Part shown: positions 43,058 through 51,397 of the stretch, piece after piece
Position numbering within the stretch: position 1 is the first letter of the stretch
Layout of the letters: each line of letters begins with the position of its first letter
Origin: Clostridia bacterium
GTDB lineage: Bacteria; Bacillota; Clostridia; Peptostreptococcales; Acidaminobacteraceae
DNA length: 64,000 nt
Reading direction: 5' to 3'
NCBI GenBank assembly: GCA_018399635.1
Contig: JAGYOH010000001.1
Location: forward strand, 1 to 64,000
Position numbers and translations under genes: made by a program
Notes under the pieces: model-generated
The model's input: the letters and a program-made list of their open reading frames with translations, nothing else
Database searches by the model: none
What the model was told of the DNA's origin: nothing

Positions 43058-43551
43058 GGGGTTTCACCCGCCTCTTTACTGACCCATACCCGGCTGATCC
43101 CAGTCAGACCGTGGAGAAACATGATGGCAAAACTCAGGGGCATGACAAGGTAGACCCATTTCATCGGCACTCGAAGGGCCGCCGAAACCTGGAAGATCTG
43201 GATGGTCATGTAATCGATGCCGTACTTGATGGCCAGGGCGAAAAACACCATGGAGGCCAGAATGGCCAGGGTTTGAACTGATTTTTGAATCTTTTGTGGC
43301 ATGGCGTCCACCACGAAGGTCACATTGATGTGCATGCCGCGATAGTAGGCCATGGTGGCGCCCAGGAAGGTCGACCACACCAGCAGGTATCTCGAAATCT
43401 CCTCGGTCCAGACCAGGGAATCAAAAAATACCCGGAAGATGATCTGCAGGGTGATGGCGGTGATCATCCCCAGAATGAGAAGGAAGAGGACCCACCGGAC
43501 CATCCGGTCGACGCGGTTGCTGATTCCTTCAAACAGTGCAAGCAGTTTCAT
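43054..43551 (-). CDS. dctQ: TRAP transporter small permease (DctQ), cluster 2
   Basis: A 165-residue protein with four membrane helices; LVWTEEISRYLLVWSTFLGA followed by MAYYRGMHINVTFV is the DctQ core motif. It docks the binding protein DctP to DctM. Its end overlaps dctM by four bases. An inverted repeat lies before it, between dctP and dctQ. Confidence 0.9.
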   Translation of the reverse strand: MKLLALFEGISNRVDRMVRWVLFLLILGMITAITLQIIFRVFFDSLVWTEEISRYLLVWSTFLGATMAYYRGMHINVTFVVDAMPQKIQKSVQTLAILASMVFFALAIKYGIDYMTIQIFQVSAALRVPMKWVYLVMPLSFAIMFLHGLTGISRVWVSKEAGETP

Positions 43552-43577
43552 ATAGGCTCCTTTCTTCTAGGTAAAAC

Positions 43578-43604
43578 CGCGACTCTGTATCTCTACAGAG
43601 CCGC
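43578..43604 (-). other. Inverted repeat between dctP and dctQ, cluster 2
   Basis: GCGGCTCTGTA pairs with TACAGAGTCGC around GAGA, right after the dctP stop. No T-run follows. As for pstS-pstC, it probably raises binding protein over permease levels by stabilising the upstream message or by partial termination. Confidence 0.6.
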
Positions 43605-43615
43605 GAGATGGGGGA

Positions 43616-44656
43616 TTATTGGAGTTCTGACTGGATTCTGCCGATATAGTCTCCGAACTGGTCACCATACTTGTCATAGACACCGGTGATTTTCTCTTTG
43701 AAGGCCTTCAGGTCCGGCGTGACCACGGTCATGCCATTGTCCTTGAGGGCCTGGAGCTGCTCCGCTTCAGCATCGGCATTGGCCTGACGCTCAAACCGGG
43801 CGGCCTCCATGGCGGCATCCTTGAAAATGACCTGGACCTCCGCCGGGAGTTCCTCATAAAGCTTGTTGCCCATCACGATGACTGCAGGGGCATAGGTGTG
43901 TCGTGTGAGGGAAAGGTGATTCTGGGTCTCGTAGAGCTTGAAGGTGTAGATGACACCGACGGGATTTTCCTGGCCGTCGATGGTTCCCTGCTGGAGGGCC
44001 GTGAGGGCCTCGGTCCAGGCCATGGGTACGGCGTTGGCGTCAAGGGCCTTGAAGGTGTCGAGATAGACCGGGTTTTCCATGACCCTGATCTTGAGACCGT
44101 CCATGTCCTCCGGTGTCATGACGCTTTTCTTGGAGTTGGTGAGGTTTCTGAAGCCCCGCTCGGCGAAGGCCAGTCCCTTGAGGTTGGCGGTCTCCAGCTT
44201 GTCCAGCAGTTCCTGGCCGATTTCACCGTCAAGAATCCGGTAGGCTTCTTCCGGGGATCCGAAGAGGAAGGGCAGTTCAAAGACCGCAATCTCCTCGACG
44301 AAGTTGGCCACGGGGCCGTTGGTGATGACTCCCATATCGACGGTGCCCATCTGCATGCCTTCGAGGAGGGTGCGCTCATCTCCCAGAGTGGCATTGGGGA
44401 AAATCTCAATCAGGTACATGCCTTCGGTCTCTTCTTCCACGATTTCCTTGAATTTCGTAGCGGCGATGTGGAATCCATCCTGCTCGTTGACCACGTGGGC
44501 GAGTTTGATGGTCACCGGTTCCAAGGGCTGCTCCGCTGCCGGCGCCTCACCGGCAGGTGCTTCAGTGGCCGGTGCTTCCTCCGCCGGCTTCGAACAGCCG
44601 GCCAGCAGGGCCATTGCCATGACTACGACCAGGACCATCATCAAGAATCTTTTCAT
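43616..44656 (-). CDS. dctP: TRAP transporter substrate-binding lipoprotein (DctP), cluster 2
   Basis: Extracytoplasmic binding protein with lipobox LLAGC (Cys21) and an Ala-Pro-Glu-rich linker (about 24-46) much like that of PstS. The DctP fold shows LKIRVMENPVYLDTFKALDA, in which the Arg should contact the substrate carboxylate, and the AWTEALTALQQGTIDGQENP motif. The 346-residue length is usual. It lies between ilvD and the hairpin before dctQ. The substrate may be a sugar acid or branched 2,3-dihydroxy acid in view of ilvD, but that is inference. Confidence 0.92.
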   Translation of the reverse strand: MKRFLMMVLVVVMAMALLAGCSKPAEEAPATEAPAGEAPAAEQPLEPVTIKLAHVVNEQDGFHIAATKFKEIVEEETEGMYLIEIFPNATLGDERTLLEGMQMGTVDMGVITNGPVANFVEEIAVFELPFLFGSPEEAYRILDGEIGQELLDKLETANLKGLAFAERGFRNLTNSKKSVMTPEDMDGLKIRVMENPVYLDTFKALDANAVPMAWTEALTALQQGTIDGQENPVGVIYTFKLYETQNHLSLTRHTYAPAVIVMGNKLYEELPAEVQVIFKDAAMEAARFERQANADAEAEQLQALKDNGMTVVTPDLKAFKEKITGVYDKYGDQFGDYIGRIQSELQ

Positions 44657-44681
44657 TTTTTACGCCTCCAATTCATTTTTT

Positions 44682-46358
44682 TTATTTTTCAAACACCCCG
44701 CCGGTATTGGCGGAGGTGACCAGTTTGCTGTACCGTGAAAGATAGGTGCCCGGCTTCGCCTTCGTGGGCGGTTTGACCCAGGCCTCTCTGCGCTTCTCGA
44801 GTTCCTCGTCTGACAGCTGGACACTGAGCCTGCGGTCGGGAATATCGATTTCAATCATATCCCCTTCAAAAAGCAGTCCGATGGGACCGCCGGTCATGGC
44901 CTCGGGGGAGACATGGCCGATGGCGGGACCCCTCGTCCCTCCTGAAAAACGACCGTCGGTGATGAGGGCGACGGAGGTGTCGAGACCCATGCCGCAGATC
45001 GCGGCGGTGGGGTTGAGCATTTCCCGCATGCCGGGACCGCCCTTGGGCCCTTCATAGCGGATCACCACCACGTCGCCTTTTTTGATCTTGTTGCCCAGGA
45101 TGGCTTCGTAGGCGTCTTCCTCCGAGTCGAATATCCGGGCAGGACCCGTATGCCGCATCATTTCGGGCTTCACGGCGCTTTGCTTGACCACGGCGCCATC
45201 CGGTGCGAGATTGCCATGGAGAATCGCAATCCCTCCCTGCTGGCTGTAGGGCTCTGCCACAGTCTTGATGATCTTCGAATCGAGAATTCTCGCCCTTTCG
45301 ACATTCTCCTTGAGGGTGAGTCCCGTCACCGTCAATTCGTTGGGATAGATGAGACCGTTTTTGTGGAGCTCGTTGAGGACGGCTGAAATACCGCCGGCAT
45401 TGTCCATGTCGTGCATGGAATGGACGCCTGAAGGACTGATCTTGGTGAGATTGGGCACGGTTTTGCTGATCTTGTCAAAATCCTCCAGTTTGAAATCCAC
45501 CTCGGCTTCATGGGCGATGGCCAGGAGATGCAGGGTGGTATTGGTCGAGCCGCCAATGGCCATGTCCAGGACGGCGGCATTCTTGAAGGCGCCGATGGTC
45601 ATGATGTCTCTGGGCTTGATGTCCTGCTTGACCAGTTCCACGGCCCGCATGCCCGCCCTTTTCGCCAGTTGCTTTCTGCGACCGAAGGGAGCCGGAATGG
45701 TGCCGTTCCCCGGAAGGGCCATGCCCAGAGCCTCGGCCAGGGAATTCATGGTATTGGCGGTGAAGAGCCCCGCACAGGATCCGCAGGTGGGGCATGAGTT
45801 CTCCTCGATCACCGTCAGCTCATCCGCCGTCAGCTTGCCCACATTGTACAGACCCACGCCCTCGTAGGCGCCACTGATGAGGTCGATCTTCTCTCCGTTC
45901 ACCTGCCCCTGGAGCATGGGACCCCCGCTGATATAGATGGCGGGGATATCCAGTCGGGCCGCCGCCATCAGCATCCCCGGCACGATCTTGTCGCAGTTGC
46001 CCACCAGCACCATGCCGTCGAACTTGTGGCCGATCATCATGGCTTCGATGGAGTCGCAGATCAGTTCCCGGGTGGCCAGGGGATATTTCATCCCGCTGTG
46101 ATTCATGGCAATGCCGTCACAGATGCCGATGACCGGGAACTCGATGGGGGTTCCGCCGGCTGAAGCGATTCCCAGTTTCACCTGTTTGGCGATTTCGTCA
46201 AGATGGTAGTGTCCCGGAATGATTTCATTCTGGGCGTTGACGACGGCTATCATCGGTTTTTCGAAATCCTCCGGTACGTATCCCATGGCATAAAGCAACG
46301 AACGATGACCGGCACGCGCCAGGCCCTGGGTGACTTCGTTACTTCTGAGTTTTTTCAA
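44682..46358 (-). CDS. ilvD: Dihydroxy-acid dehydratase (IlvD/Edd family)
   Basis: Removes water from 2,3-dihydroxy acids to give 2-oxo acids. In 558 residues the iron-sulfur cysteines are in [11 protein letters not shown] and [18 protein letters not shown]. The family end signature [16 protein letters not shown] appears as [20 protein letters not shown]. The length and start region ([19 protein letters not shown]) fit branched-chain IlvD. No other ilv gene is nearby; it is instead 26 bases ahead of a TRAP transporter, so it may act on an imported acid. Start TTG 46358 has AAGGGGTGG before it. Confidence 0.92.
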   Translation of the reverse strand: MKKLRSNEVTQGLARAGHRSLLYAMGYVPEDFEKPMIAVVNAQNEIIPGHYHLDEIAKQVKLGIASAGGTPIEFPVIGICDGIAMNHSGMKYPLATRELICDSIEAMMIGHKFDGMVLVGNCDKIVPGMLMAAARLDIPAIYISGGPMLQGQVNGEKIDLISGAYEGVGLYNVGKLTADELTVIEENSCPTCGSCAGLFTANTMNSLAEALGMALPGNGTIPAPFGRRKQLAKRAGMRAVELVKQDIKPRDIMTIGAFKNAAVLDMAIGGSTNTTLHLLAIAHEAEVDFKLEDFDKISKTVPNLTKISPSGVHSMHDMDNAGGISAVLNELHKNGLIYPNELTVTGLTLKENVERARILDSKIIKTVAEPYSQQGGIAILHGNLAPDGAVVKQSAVKPEMMRHTGPARIFDSEEDAYEAILGNKIKKGDVVVIRYEGPKGGPGMREMLNPTAAICGMGLDTSVALITDGRFSGGTRGPAIGHVSPEAMTGGPIGLLFEGDMIEIDIPDRRLSVQLSDEELEKRREAWVKPPTKAKPGTYLSRYSKLVTSANTGGVFEK

Positions 46359-46491
46359 GTGACCACCCCTTCAATTATTTTTTTATAGTCTCAGTCTAGC
46401 CAAAAAAATAAAAGATGACCATCAAGTCTGCCGCTGTAGATTGGCAGAATGTTGTCATCATGGATTGTGATTATTTTATGCTGTGTTGTAA

Positions 46492-47547
46492 TTATTTTGT
46501 GGTTTCCAGGTGTCTTCTATAGTGGCTGGGGGTCTCCCCCACCACCTTGTGAAAAACGTGGGAAAAATAGCTGAAGTCTTCAAAACCCACCTTGACGGCG
46601 ATCTCCCCCAGGGTGAGCTGGTAATTGTCCATGAGTTTCTTGGCCCGCTCGGTCCGGTAGCACAGCAGGTAGTCGCTGAACCGCTTGCCCGTGATTTCCT
46701 TGAAGAGCCTGGAGAAGTAGCTGCTCGAATAACCGATATGACGGGCTACCTCCGTCAGATAGACCTTCTCTTGATAGTGGTCGGCGATATAGGCCAGGGC
46801 CTTGTGGATGTTCTTTTCCTTCTCACTGCGAAAATCATCCACGGCGAGGCGGATCACATCCCGGGCAAAGGCCGTCATTTCTTCTTCAAGATCCTCCACC
46901 GAATCAAGCTCCTGGATTCTGGCGTGGCAGTCCACCTTTCTTTCCGTCATCAACCGGTTGGAAACATCGTCGGCCCTGAGGCGCCGCATGATGACCCCGG
47001 TCAGCTCGATGAGGTAATTCTTGAGGTCCTCGAGATCGGAATCCCGGCGGCCGTATCCCTCAAAAATCGCCGCTACACCGGCCCGGGCCACGGAGTCGTT
47101 CTTTTGAAGCATCGCCTCTATGAGGTCCCTCTCCAGACGCAGAATGTCATCAAAACGCCGGTTGTCGTAATTGTAGTTGATCTGACCCTTCATCTGGTTT
47201 TCAATGGTCTCCATCAGCAGCCGGGGTGAAACCGGCTTGAGCAGATAATCGTCAAGCCGGGCTTTGATGGCGCTCTGGGCATAACTGAAGTGCTCATAGG
47301 CGGTGAGAATGACCACTTTGGTAAAGGGCATTTCCTCCTTGATGATTTTCCCCGCCTTCAAGCCATCCAGTTCCGGCATCCGGATGTCCATGATGACGAG
47401 GTCCGGCTGGACCTCCCTGGCCAGGGCCACGGCCTCGAGACCGTTGTCGGCCTCCACCACCTGGACGTCAAGGCGGTTTTCTTCTATCACGAACTTGATG
47501 TATTCCCGGGTGATTCTTTCATCCTCTGCAATCAGCAGTTTGATCAT
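46492..47547 (-). CDS. Response regulator with AraC-type output domain
   Basis: A 351-residue transcription factor. Receiver domain: residues 1-120, phosphoacceptor Asp54 in LVIMDIRMPELDGL. A helical linker spans about 125-245. The AraC HTH pair is at about 250-351 (HIGYSSSYFSRLFKEITGKRFSDYLL, short form SSSYFSRLFKEITGKRF, and VGFEDFSYFSHVFHKVVGET). This is the YesN-like type. Its ATG overlaps the kinase stop by four bases. It probably controls the ilvD-dctPQM operon that follows 130 bases downstream. Confidence 0.92.
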   Translation of the reverse strand: MIKLLIAEDERITREYIKFVIEENRLDVQVVEADNGLEAVALAREVQPDLVIMDIRMPELDGLKAGKIIKEEMPFTKVVILTAYEHFSYAQSAIKARLDDYLLKPVSPRLLMETIENQMKGQINYNYDNRRFDDILRLERDLIEAMLQKNDSVARAGVAAIFEGYGRRDSDLEDLKNYLIELTGVIMRRLRADDVSNRLMTERKVDCHARIQELDSVEDLEEEMTAFARDVIRLAVDDFRSEKEKNIHKALAYIADHYQEKVYLTEVARHIGYSSSYFSRLFKEITGKRFSDYLLCYRTERAKKLMDNYQLTLGEIAVKVGFEDFSYFSHVFHKVVGETPSHYRRHLETTK

Positions 47548-49142
47548 AAGCTCACCTTCTTTTCCTTGGGAAGGACGAGTTGAATCACCGTCCCACCCGT
47601 CTCAGCTCTTGACAGATTGAAGTCAAAGGAATGGTAGTAGTATTTCAGTCTTCTGTAGAGGGCCTTGATTCCGATACCGGTCCCCCTGGTCTCTCCGATG
47701 GCATCCTCCTCTGAAAAGCACCCCTTGATGGCCTCATCACTGATACCGACCCCGTTGTCCCTGACCTCGAAGAAAAGGGAGCGGGTATCCATGCCGCCCC
47801 TGATATGGAGCCTGCCCGCCCCCTCGAGTTGCTCGAATCCATGAAGAATCGCATTTTCCACCAGAATCTGCAGCATCATGAAGGGGATCATCTCATCCAT
47901 CATGAGGCCCGGTATCTCGATTTCAAGGCCGATCTTGTCGCTGAAACGCTTGTTCTGGATGAAAACATAGTCCTCGATGTATTTCAGTTCGTCGGATACC
48001 GCCACAAAGGCATTGGCCTTGGTCAGAGAGGTCCTGAGGAGCCCCGACAGGGCAAAGGTGGTTTCCGCCGCCTCCTTGGCCCCCTTCATATAGGCGAGCT
48101 GACCGATGACACTGAGGGTGTTGAATAAAAAATGGGAGCTGATCTGGGCTTCAATGACCTTCATGTGGGTTTCAAAGAGAGACCGTTCAAGCTCGCTGCG
48201 GGCATTCTTCTCCTTGAGGATTTCGATGCTCTTGCTTTTGATTTCATCGTTGATCATGCTCTTCGACCCGATATCGATGATATAGTTGGCGATTTTGTTG
48301 AGGGACTGCAGGATGGCGTAGAGCCTGCCCTTGGTGACCCGCTTGATTTTCAGGTACTCCTGGGTCAGTTCCGGAATGCCCAGACGGACCTCCTCCCCCT
48401 TGAGATGCCTGATGGTCTTCTCGGAGTATTCATTCATGATCACGGGGCCGCAGGTGATGGTACCGATCAGACGGTCACTGAAGTAAATGGGCACGTGGAC
48501 CTTGACCAGATCCATACAGCAGCTCTGGATGGCGTATTCCGGATGGGTCTCGTAGCTCCCCTCCTGCCGGTTGAGGTAACAGGTCTTGCAGGACCTGGCA
48601 TACAGGCGGCAAAACCGGGGAATATTGACAGGGTCATTCTGCAGGGTCCCCATGTCATCCTGCAGGGTGATGGCAAGTCCGATGGCCTTGGAGAGTTCCT
48701 CCAGCAGGTTCTGGAGCATCCTGGAATCCACCAGGTCCCCAAGACTTTTCTCTGAATAATTCCCGATCAGGTCGACCTTGGGCAGCAGTTCGTCGATCCG
48801 CTGATGATTGATGTTGTAGGTGATGATCATTTCCAGGGGGGAGGTCCCGGTGTTGACGATATCATGCTCGCAATAAGCCGGAATGTGGTAATAGGTCCCC
48901 GCCAGCAGGGGATAATACGTGTCATTGACCCAGTGCTCCCCCTGGCCGGAAATGGTATAGAGCATCTGCTCTTCCCCGGTGTGCATGTGCTTGCCCTGGA
49001 CCTTCCCCGGCAGGAAGGTCACATGGGCGATGAGCATCATGGAATTCTTGTTGATGGCCGGGTCGTGGATCCAGGTGATGGTCCCCCATTCGAAGTATTG
49101 TCTTTTGGCATTGAAGGCATTGACTTTTTTTCTGTCGGTCAT
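47544..49142 (-). CDS. Sensor histidine kinase with cupin and PocR domains
   Basis: A 532-residue kinase without membrane helices. Order: cupin (about 30-110) with metal ligands in KHMHTGEEQ (His52, His54) and His93; PocR-type sensor (about 135-262) with Cys178, Cys185, Cys188, Cys208 and Cys209 (FCRLYARSCKTC; SCCMDLVKVHVPIYF); helix (about 297-330); LytS/YesM-type phosphoacceptor His337 in SSHFLFNTLSVIGQ; ATPase with VENAILHGFE and DNGVGIS. It is cytoplasmic, so it should sense an imported compound. The pair kinase-regulator lies upstream of ilvD-TRAP. ATG 49142 was chosen from CAGGAG upstream. Confidence 0.88.
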   Translation of the reverse strand: MTDRKKVNAFNAKRQYFEWGTITWIHDPAINKNSMMLIAHVTFLPGKVQGKHMHTGEEQMLYTISGQGEHWVNDTYYPLLAGTYYHIPAYCEHDIVNTGTSPLEMIITYNINHQRIDELLPKVDLIGNYSEKSLGDLVDSRMLQNLLEELSKAIGLAITLQDDMGTLQNDPVNIPRFCRLYARSCKTCYLNRQEGSYETHPEYAIQSCCMDLVKVHVPIYFSDRLIGTITCGPVIMNEYSEKTIRHLKGEEVRLGIPELTQEYLKIKRVTKGRLYAILQSLNKIANYIIDIGSKSMINDEIKSKSIEILKEKNARSELERSLFETHMKVIEAQISSHFLFNTLSVIGQLAYMKGAKEAAETTFALSGLLRTSLTKANAFVAVSDELKYIEDYVFIQNKRFSDKIGLEIEIPGLMMDEMIPFMMLQILVENAILHGFEQLEGAGRLHIRGGMDTRSLFFEVRDNGVGISDEAIKGCFSEEDAIGETRGTGIGIKALYRRLKYYYHSFDFNLSRAETGGTVIQLVLPKEKKVSL

Positions 49143-49464
49143 CTCAGGCTCCTGTCTGCTCTTTTGACGTTGGAAGGCCGTGACCCGGCCACGGTCTTTT
49201 CAATGCCATTATACAACACCCGTCATTGAAAAATCATCCCTTAATTGATTTTCGGCGGATTCTAAGCGGGTTTGAACCCCTCCTTGATCAGCCCCTGCCT
49301 CATATCTAGCTGAACTCCTTTGTTTCCATCCAGTCCGCTGAGTGTCTTGATCTTGAAAAATAATTTATCCGAATATTCATTTATTTTGTTATTATGTTAA
49401 TTTTTGATGTTAAAATGTATATATGCCATACCAAAATATTTCAGCCATATGAAGGGGGATTTTT
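49143..49464. other. Intergenic region with no gene recognised
   Basis: Divergent promoter region of 322 bases. The part 49360-49440 is very AT-rich, with TTGATG and TATATATG as a possible -35/-10 pair before the 49465 gene, though spacing is poor. No open frame, tRNA or strong hairpin is seen. The AT-rich change from the GC-rich flanks marks the edge of the four-gene unit. Confidence 0.5.
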
Positions 49465-50325
49465 ATGAGTGACTCAAGCAACGGTGTCGGTTATCCCTAT
49501 GTCCCAGTGAGAAGGGAGTCCGCCTCAGACCCGGGACCTCCCAGGACGCGCTCCGGGACCGCCACCCGCCCTCGAGAATTCGAGCATACCTGGGAGCTGG
49601 TCTATTTCTACCTGGTGAACGGATTCAAGAATCTGAAACGCCTCTTGAAGATGTTCATCATACCCCTGGCCATCGCCATGGTCATCAACATCGGTCTGGA
49701 ATCCATACCGACCTATTCCCTGTACGGAATCCTCAAGCCCATCGTCCTTTTGGCAGTGGCGGTCACGGCCTCCTACAACAGTCTGATTCCAAGGACCCTC
49801 TACTGGATCGTCGTCTTCACCGTCGGCAGGAAGATTTTCTACCGGATCAGGCGGGAGGGCTTCGGACCGACCCTCAGAAGCTTCAAGGAATTCCCCGCAG
49901 TCCTCAGGAACAGCAGGGACAGCCTGGGGCAGAAGTTCTGGGTTGCCACGGCCGCCGCCGCCGGCGCCGGCTTTATGGCGGCCAACTTTCTGACCCGCAA
50001 CAACCGCTTTGACAAGTCTGTTGTCACAGTGGTCCTGGCCATTGCGATTCTCGATACCCTGCTCAAGGGCCACCGGTCCATGTTTTTCACCGCCATCAAG
50101 CTGATTCACAAGGATCTTGCACAGCTTGCCGGAAAAACAGTCGCCTTCACCGATGCCCATGTCTACACGGCGGGGCTCGGTTTTGCCCTGGGTCTGGTGG
50201 GAAATCTGATTTTTGCCGTCTTGAAATCCGACCTCGGCGGCTATGTGCTAGGGGCGGTTCTCCTGCTTCTAGGTTGGGCCCTCCTCCATATCGGCGGTTT
50301 AGGGGTGAATCGACATCAGAATTAA
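49465..50325 (+). CDS. Multi-helix membrane protein of unknown function
   Basis: I do not recognise the family. The first 40 of 286 residues are polar, Pro- and Arg-rich (PYVPVRRES, PGPPRTRSG) and probably cytoplasmic and disordered. Hydrophobic helices follow at about 62-82, 88-105, 109-125, then an amphipathic basic stretch (FYRIRREGFGPTLRSFKEFP), then helices at about 162-180, 188-200, 238-255 and 258-278. ATG 49465 has GAAGGGGGATTTTT upstream. It is the first gene of a four-gene unit; the next protein's reading frame starts inside its last codons. Confidence 0.7.
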   Translation: MSDSSNGVGYPYVPVRRESASDPGPPRTRSGTATRPREFEHTWELVYFYLVNGFKNLKRLLKMFIIPLAIAMVINIGLESIPTYSLYGILKPIVLLAVAVTASYNSLIPRTLYWIVVFTVGRKIFYRIRREGFGPTLRSFKEFPAVLRNSRDSLGQKFWVATAAAAGAGFMAANFLTRNNRFDKSVVTVVLAIAILDTLLKGHRSMFFTAIKLIHKDLAQLAGKTVAFTDAHVYTAGLGFALGLVGNLIFAVLKSDLGGYVLGAVLLLLGWALLHIGGLGVNRHQN

Positions 50326-51397
50326 AACCTTCAAGGATGAGAAATTTCGTTTTGCCTACAGTTTTGATCTCGACAGCGGCTATTACCACCGCACCGGAAT
50401 CATCGACGCCGAGGGTCGTGATACCGGGGTCGACCCCTTCATGGCCTCCTACCCCCACCTGCTGGATATCGGCATCATGGGCAGTTGTATCCACGGCAGG
50501 ACGGGACGATGCCTCGAGGCGGGGGTCCAGTGCTACCAGGACGGGCTTCATCGCTCTGAACCCGATATGGCCCTGGAGGACTTCAAGCGGATCATCGACC
50601 AGAGCAGGGGCCGCCTCTTTCAAGTCGCCCTCGGTGGCCGGGGCGATCCTGAAATGCATGAGGATTTTGAGGCCATGGTGGCCTACTGTCGGGAGCATGA
50701 CATCATCCCCAATATGACCACCTCCGGCTTCGGTCTGACTTTGGACCTGGCCCGGAAAATGAAAACCTACTGTGGTGCGGTGGCGGTCAGCTGGTACCGC
50801 AGTCCCTACACCCTCAAAGCCATTGACTTGCTGGTCAGTCAGGGGGTCAAGACCAACATCCACTATGTCCTGGGAAACAACAGCATCGACGAAGCCTATG
50901 ACATGGTCAAGCATCTGAAAATCCCCGAAGGGGTCAACCGGCTGATTTTCCTCCTGCACAAGCCTGTCGGACTGGGGCGGCAGGACAATGTCCTGAAGGC
51001 GGATGACCCCAAAGTCAGGGCCTTCTTTGAATTGTTCAATGAAGACAAGTACTGCAACCTGGCGGGTTTTGACAGTTGCTGCGTCCCCGGCATCGTCAAC
51101 TTCGCCCCCAACGTCCATCTGGATTCCATCGACACCTGTGAAGGAGCCCGTTACAGTGCCTACATCACCCCTGATATGAAAATGACACCCTGCAGCTTCG
51201 ACCAGACCCTCAAGTGGCAGGTGGATCTGAGCACCCATACCATCGAGGAGGCCTGGAAGGCACCCCCTTTCAATCGGTTCAGAAGCATTCTGTCCACCAG
51301 TTGTCCGACCTGTGAAAAAAGACGTTCCTGCCTCGGGGGATGCCCGATCAAAAAAGAAATCGTACTGTGCAACCATCTACAGGAGGTGAATTTATGA
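50309..51397 (+). CDS. Radical SAM/SPASM-type protein, start codon unusual
   Basis: Putative peptide- or protein-modifying radical SAM enzyme. Three N-terminal cysteines in GSCIHGRTGRCLEAGVQCYQ have C-x7-C-x6-C spacing rather than CxxxCxxC. A (beta-alpha) barrel region follows (QVALGGRGDPEMHEDFE, NIHYVLGNNSID). The C-terminal part has SPASM-like Cys motifs: MTPCSFDQ and CPTCEKRRSCLGGCPIKKE. The first ATG (50441) lies only 15 codons before the cysteines, and a good coding sequence (IKTFKDEKFRFAYSFDLDSG) continues upstream in frame to a stop at 50306. So the start is probably a rare ATC or ATT (50309, 50315 or 50321) after AGGGGTGA. The stop overlaps the next ATG by four bases. Confidence 0.75.
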   Translation: MDIRIKTFKDEKFRFAYSFDLDSGYYHRTGIIDAEGRDTGVDPFMASYPHLLDIGIMGSCIHGRTGRCLEAGVQCYQDGLHRSEPDMALEDFKRIIDQSRGRLFQVALGGRGDPEMHEDFEAMVAYCREHDIIPNMTTSGFGLTLDLARKMKTYCGAVAVSWYRSPYTLKAIDLLVSQGVKTNIHYVLGNNSIDEAYDMVKHLKIPEGVNRLIFLLHKPVGLGRQDNVLKADDPKVRAFFELFNEDKYCNLAGFDSCCVPGIVNFAPNVHLDSIDTCEGARYSAYITPDMKMTPCSFDQTLKWQVDLSTHTIEEAWKAPPFNRFRSILSTSCPTCEKRRSCLGGCPIKKEIVLCNHLQEVNL

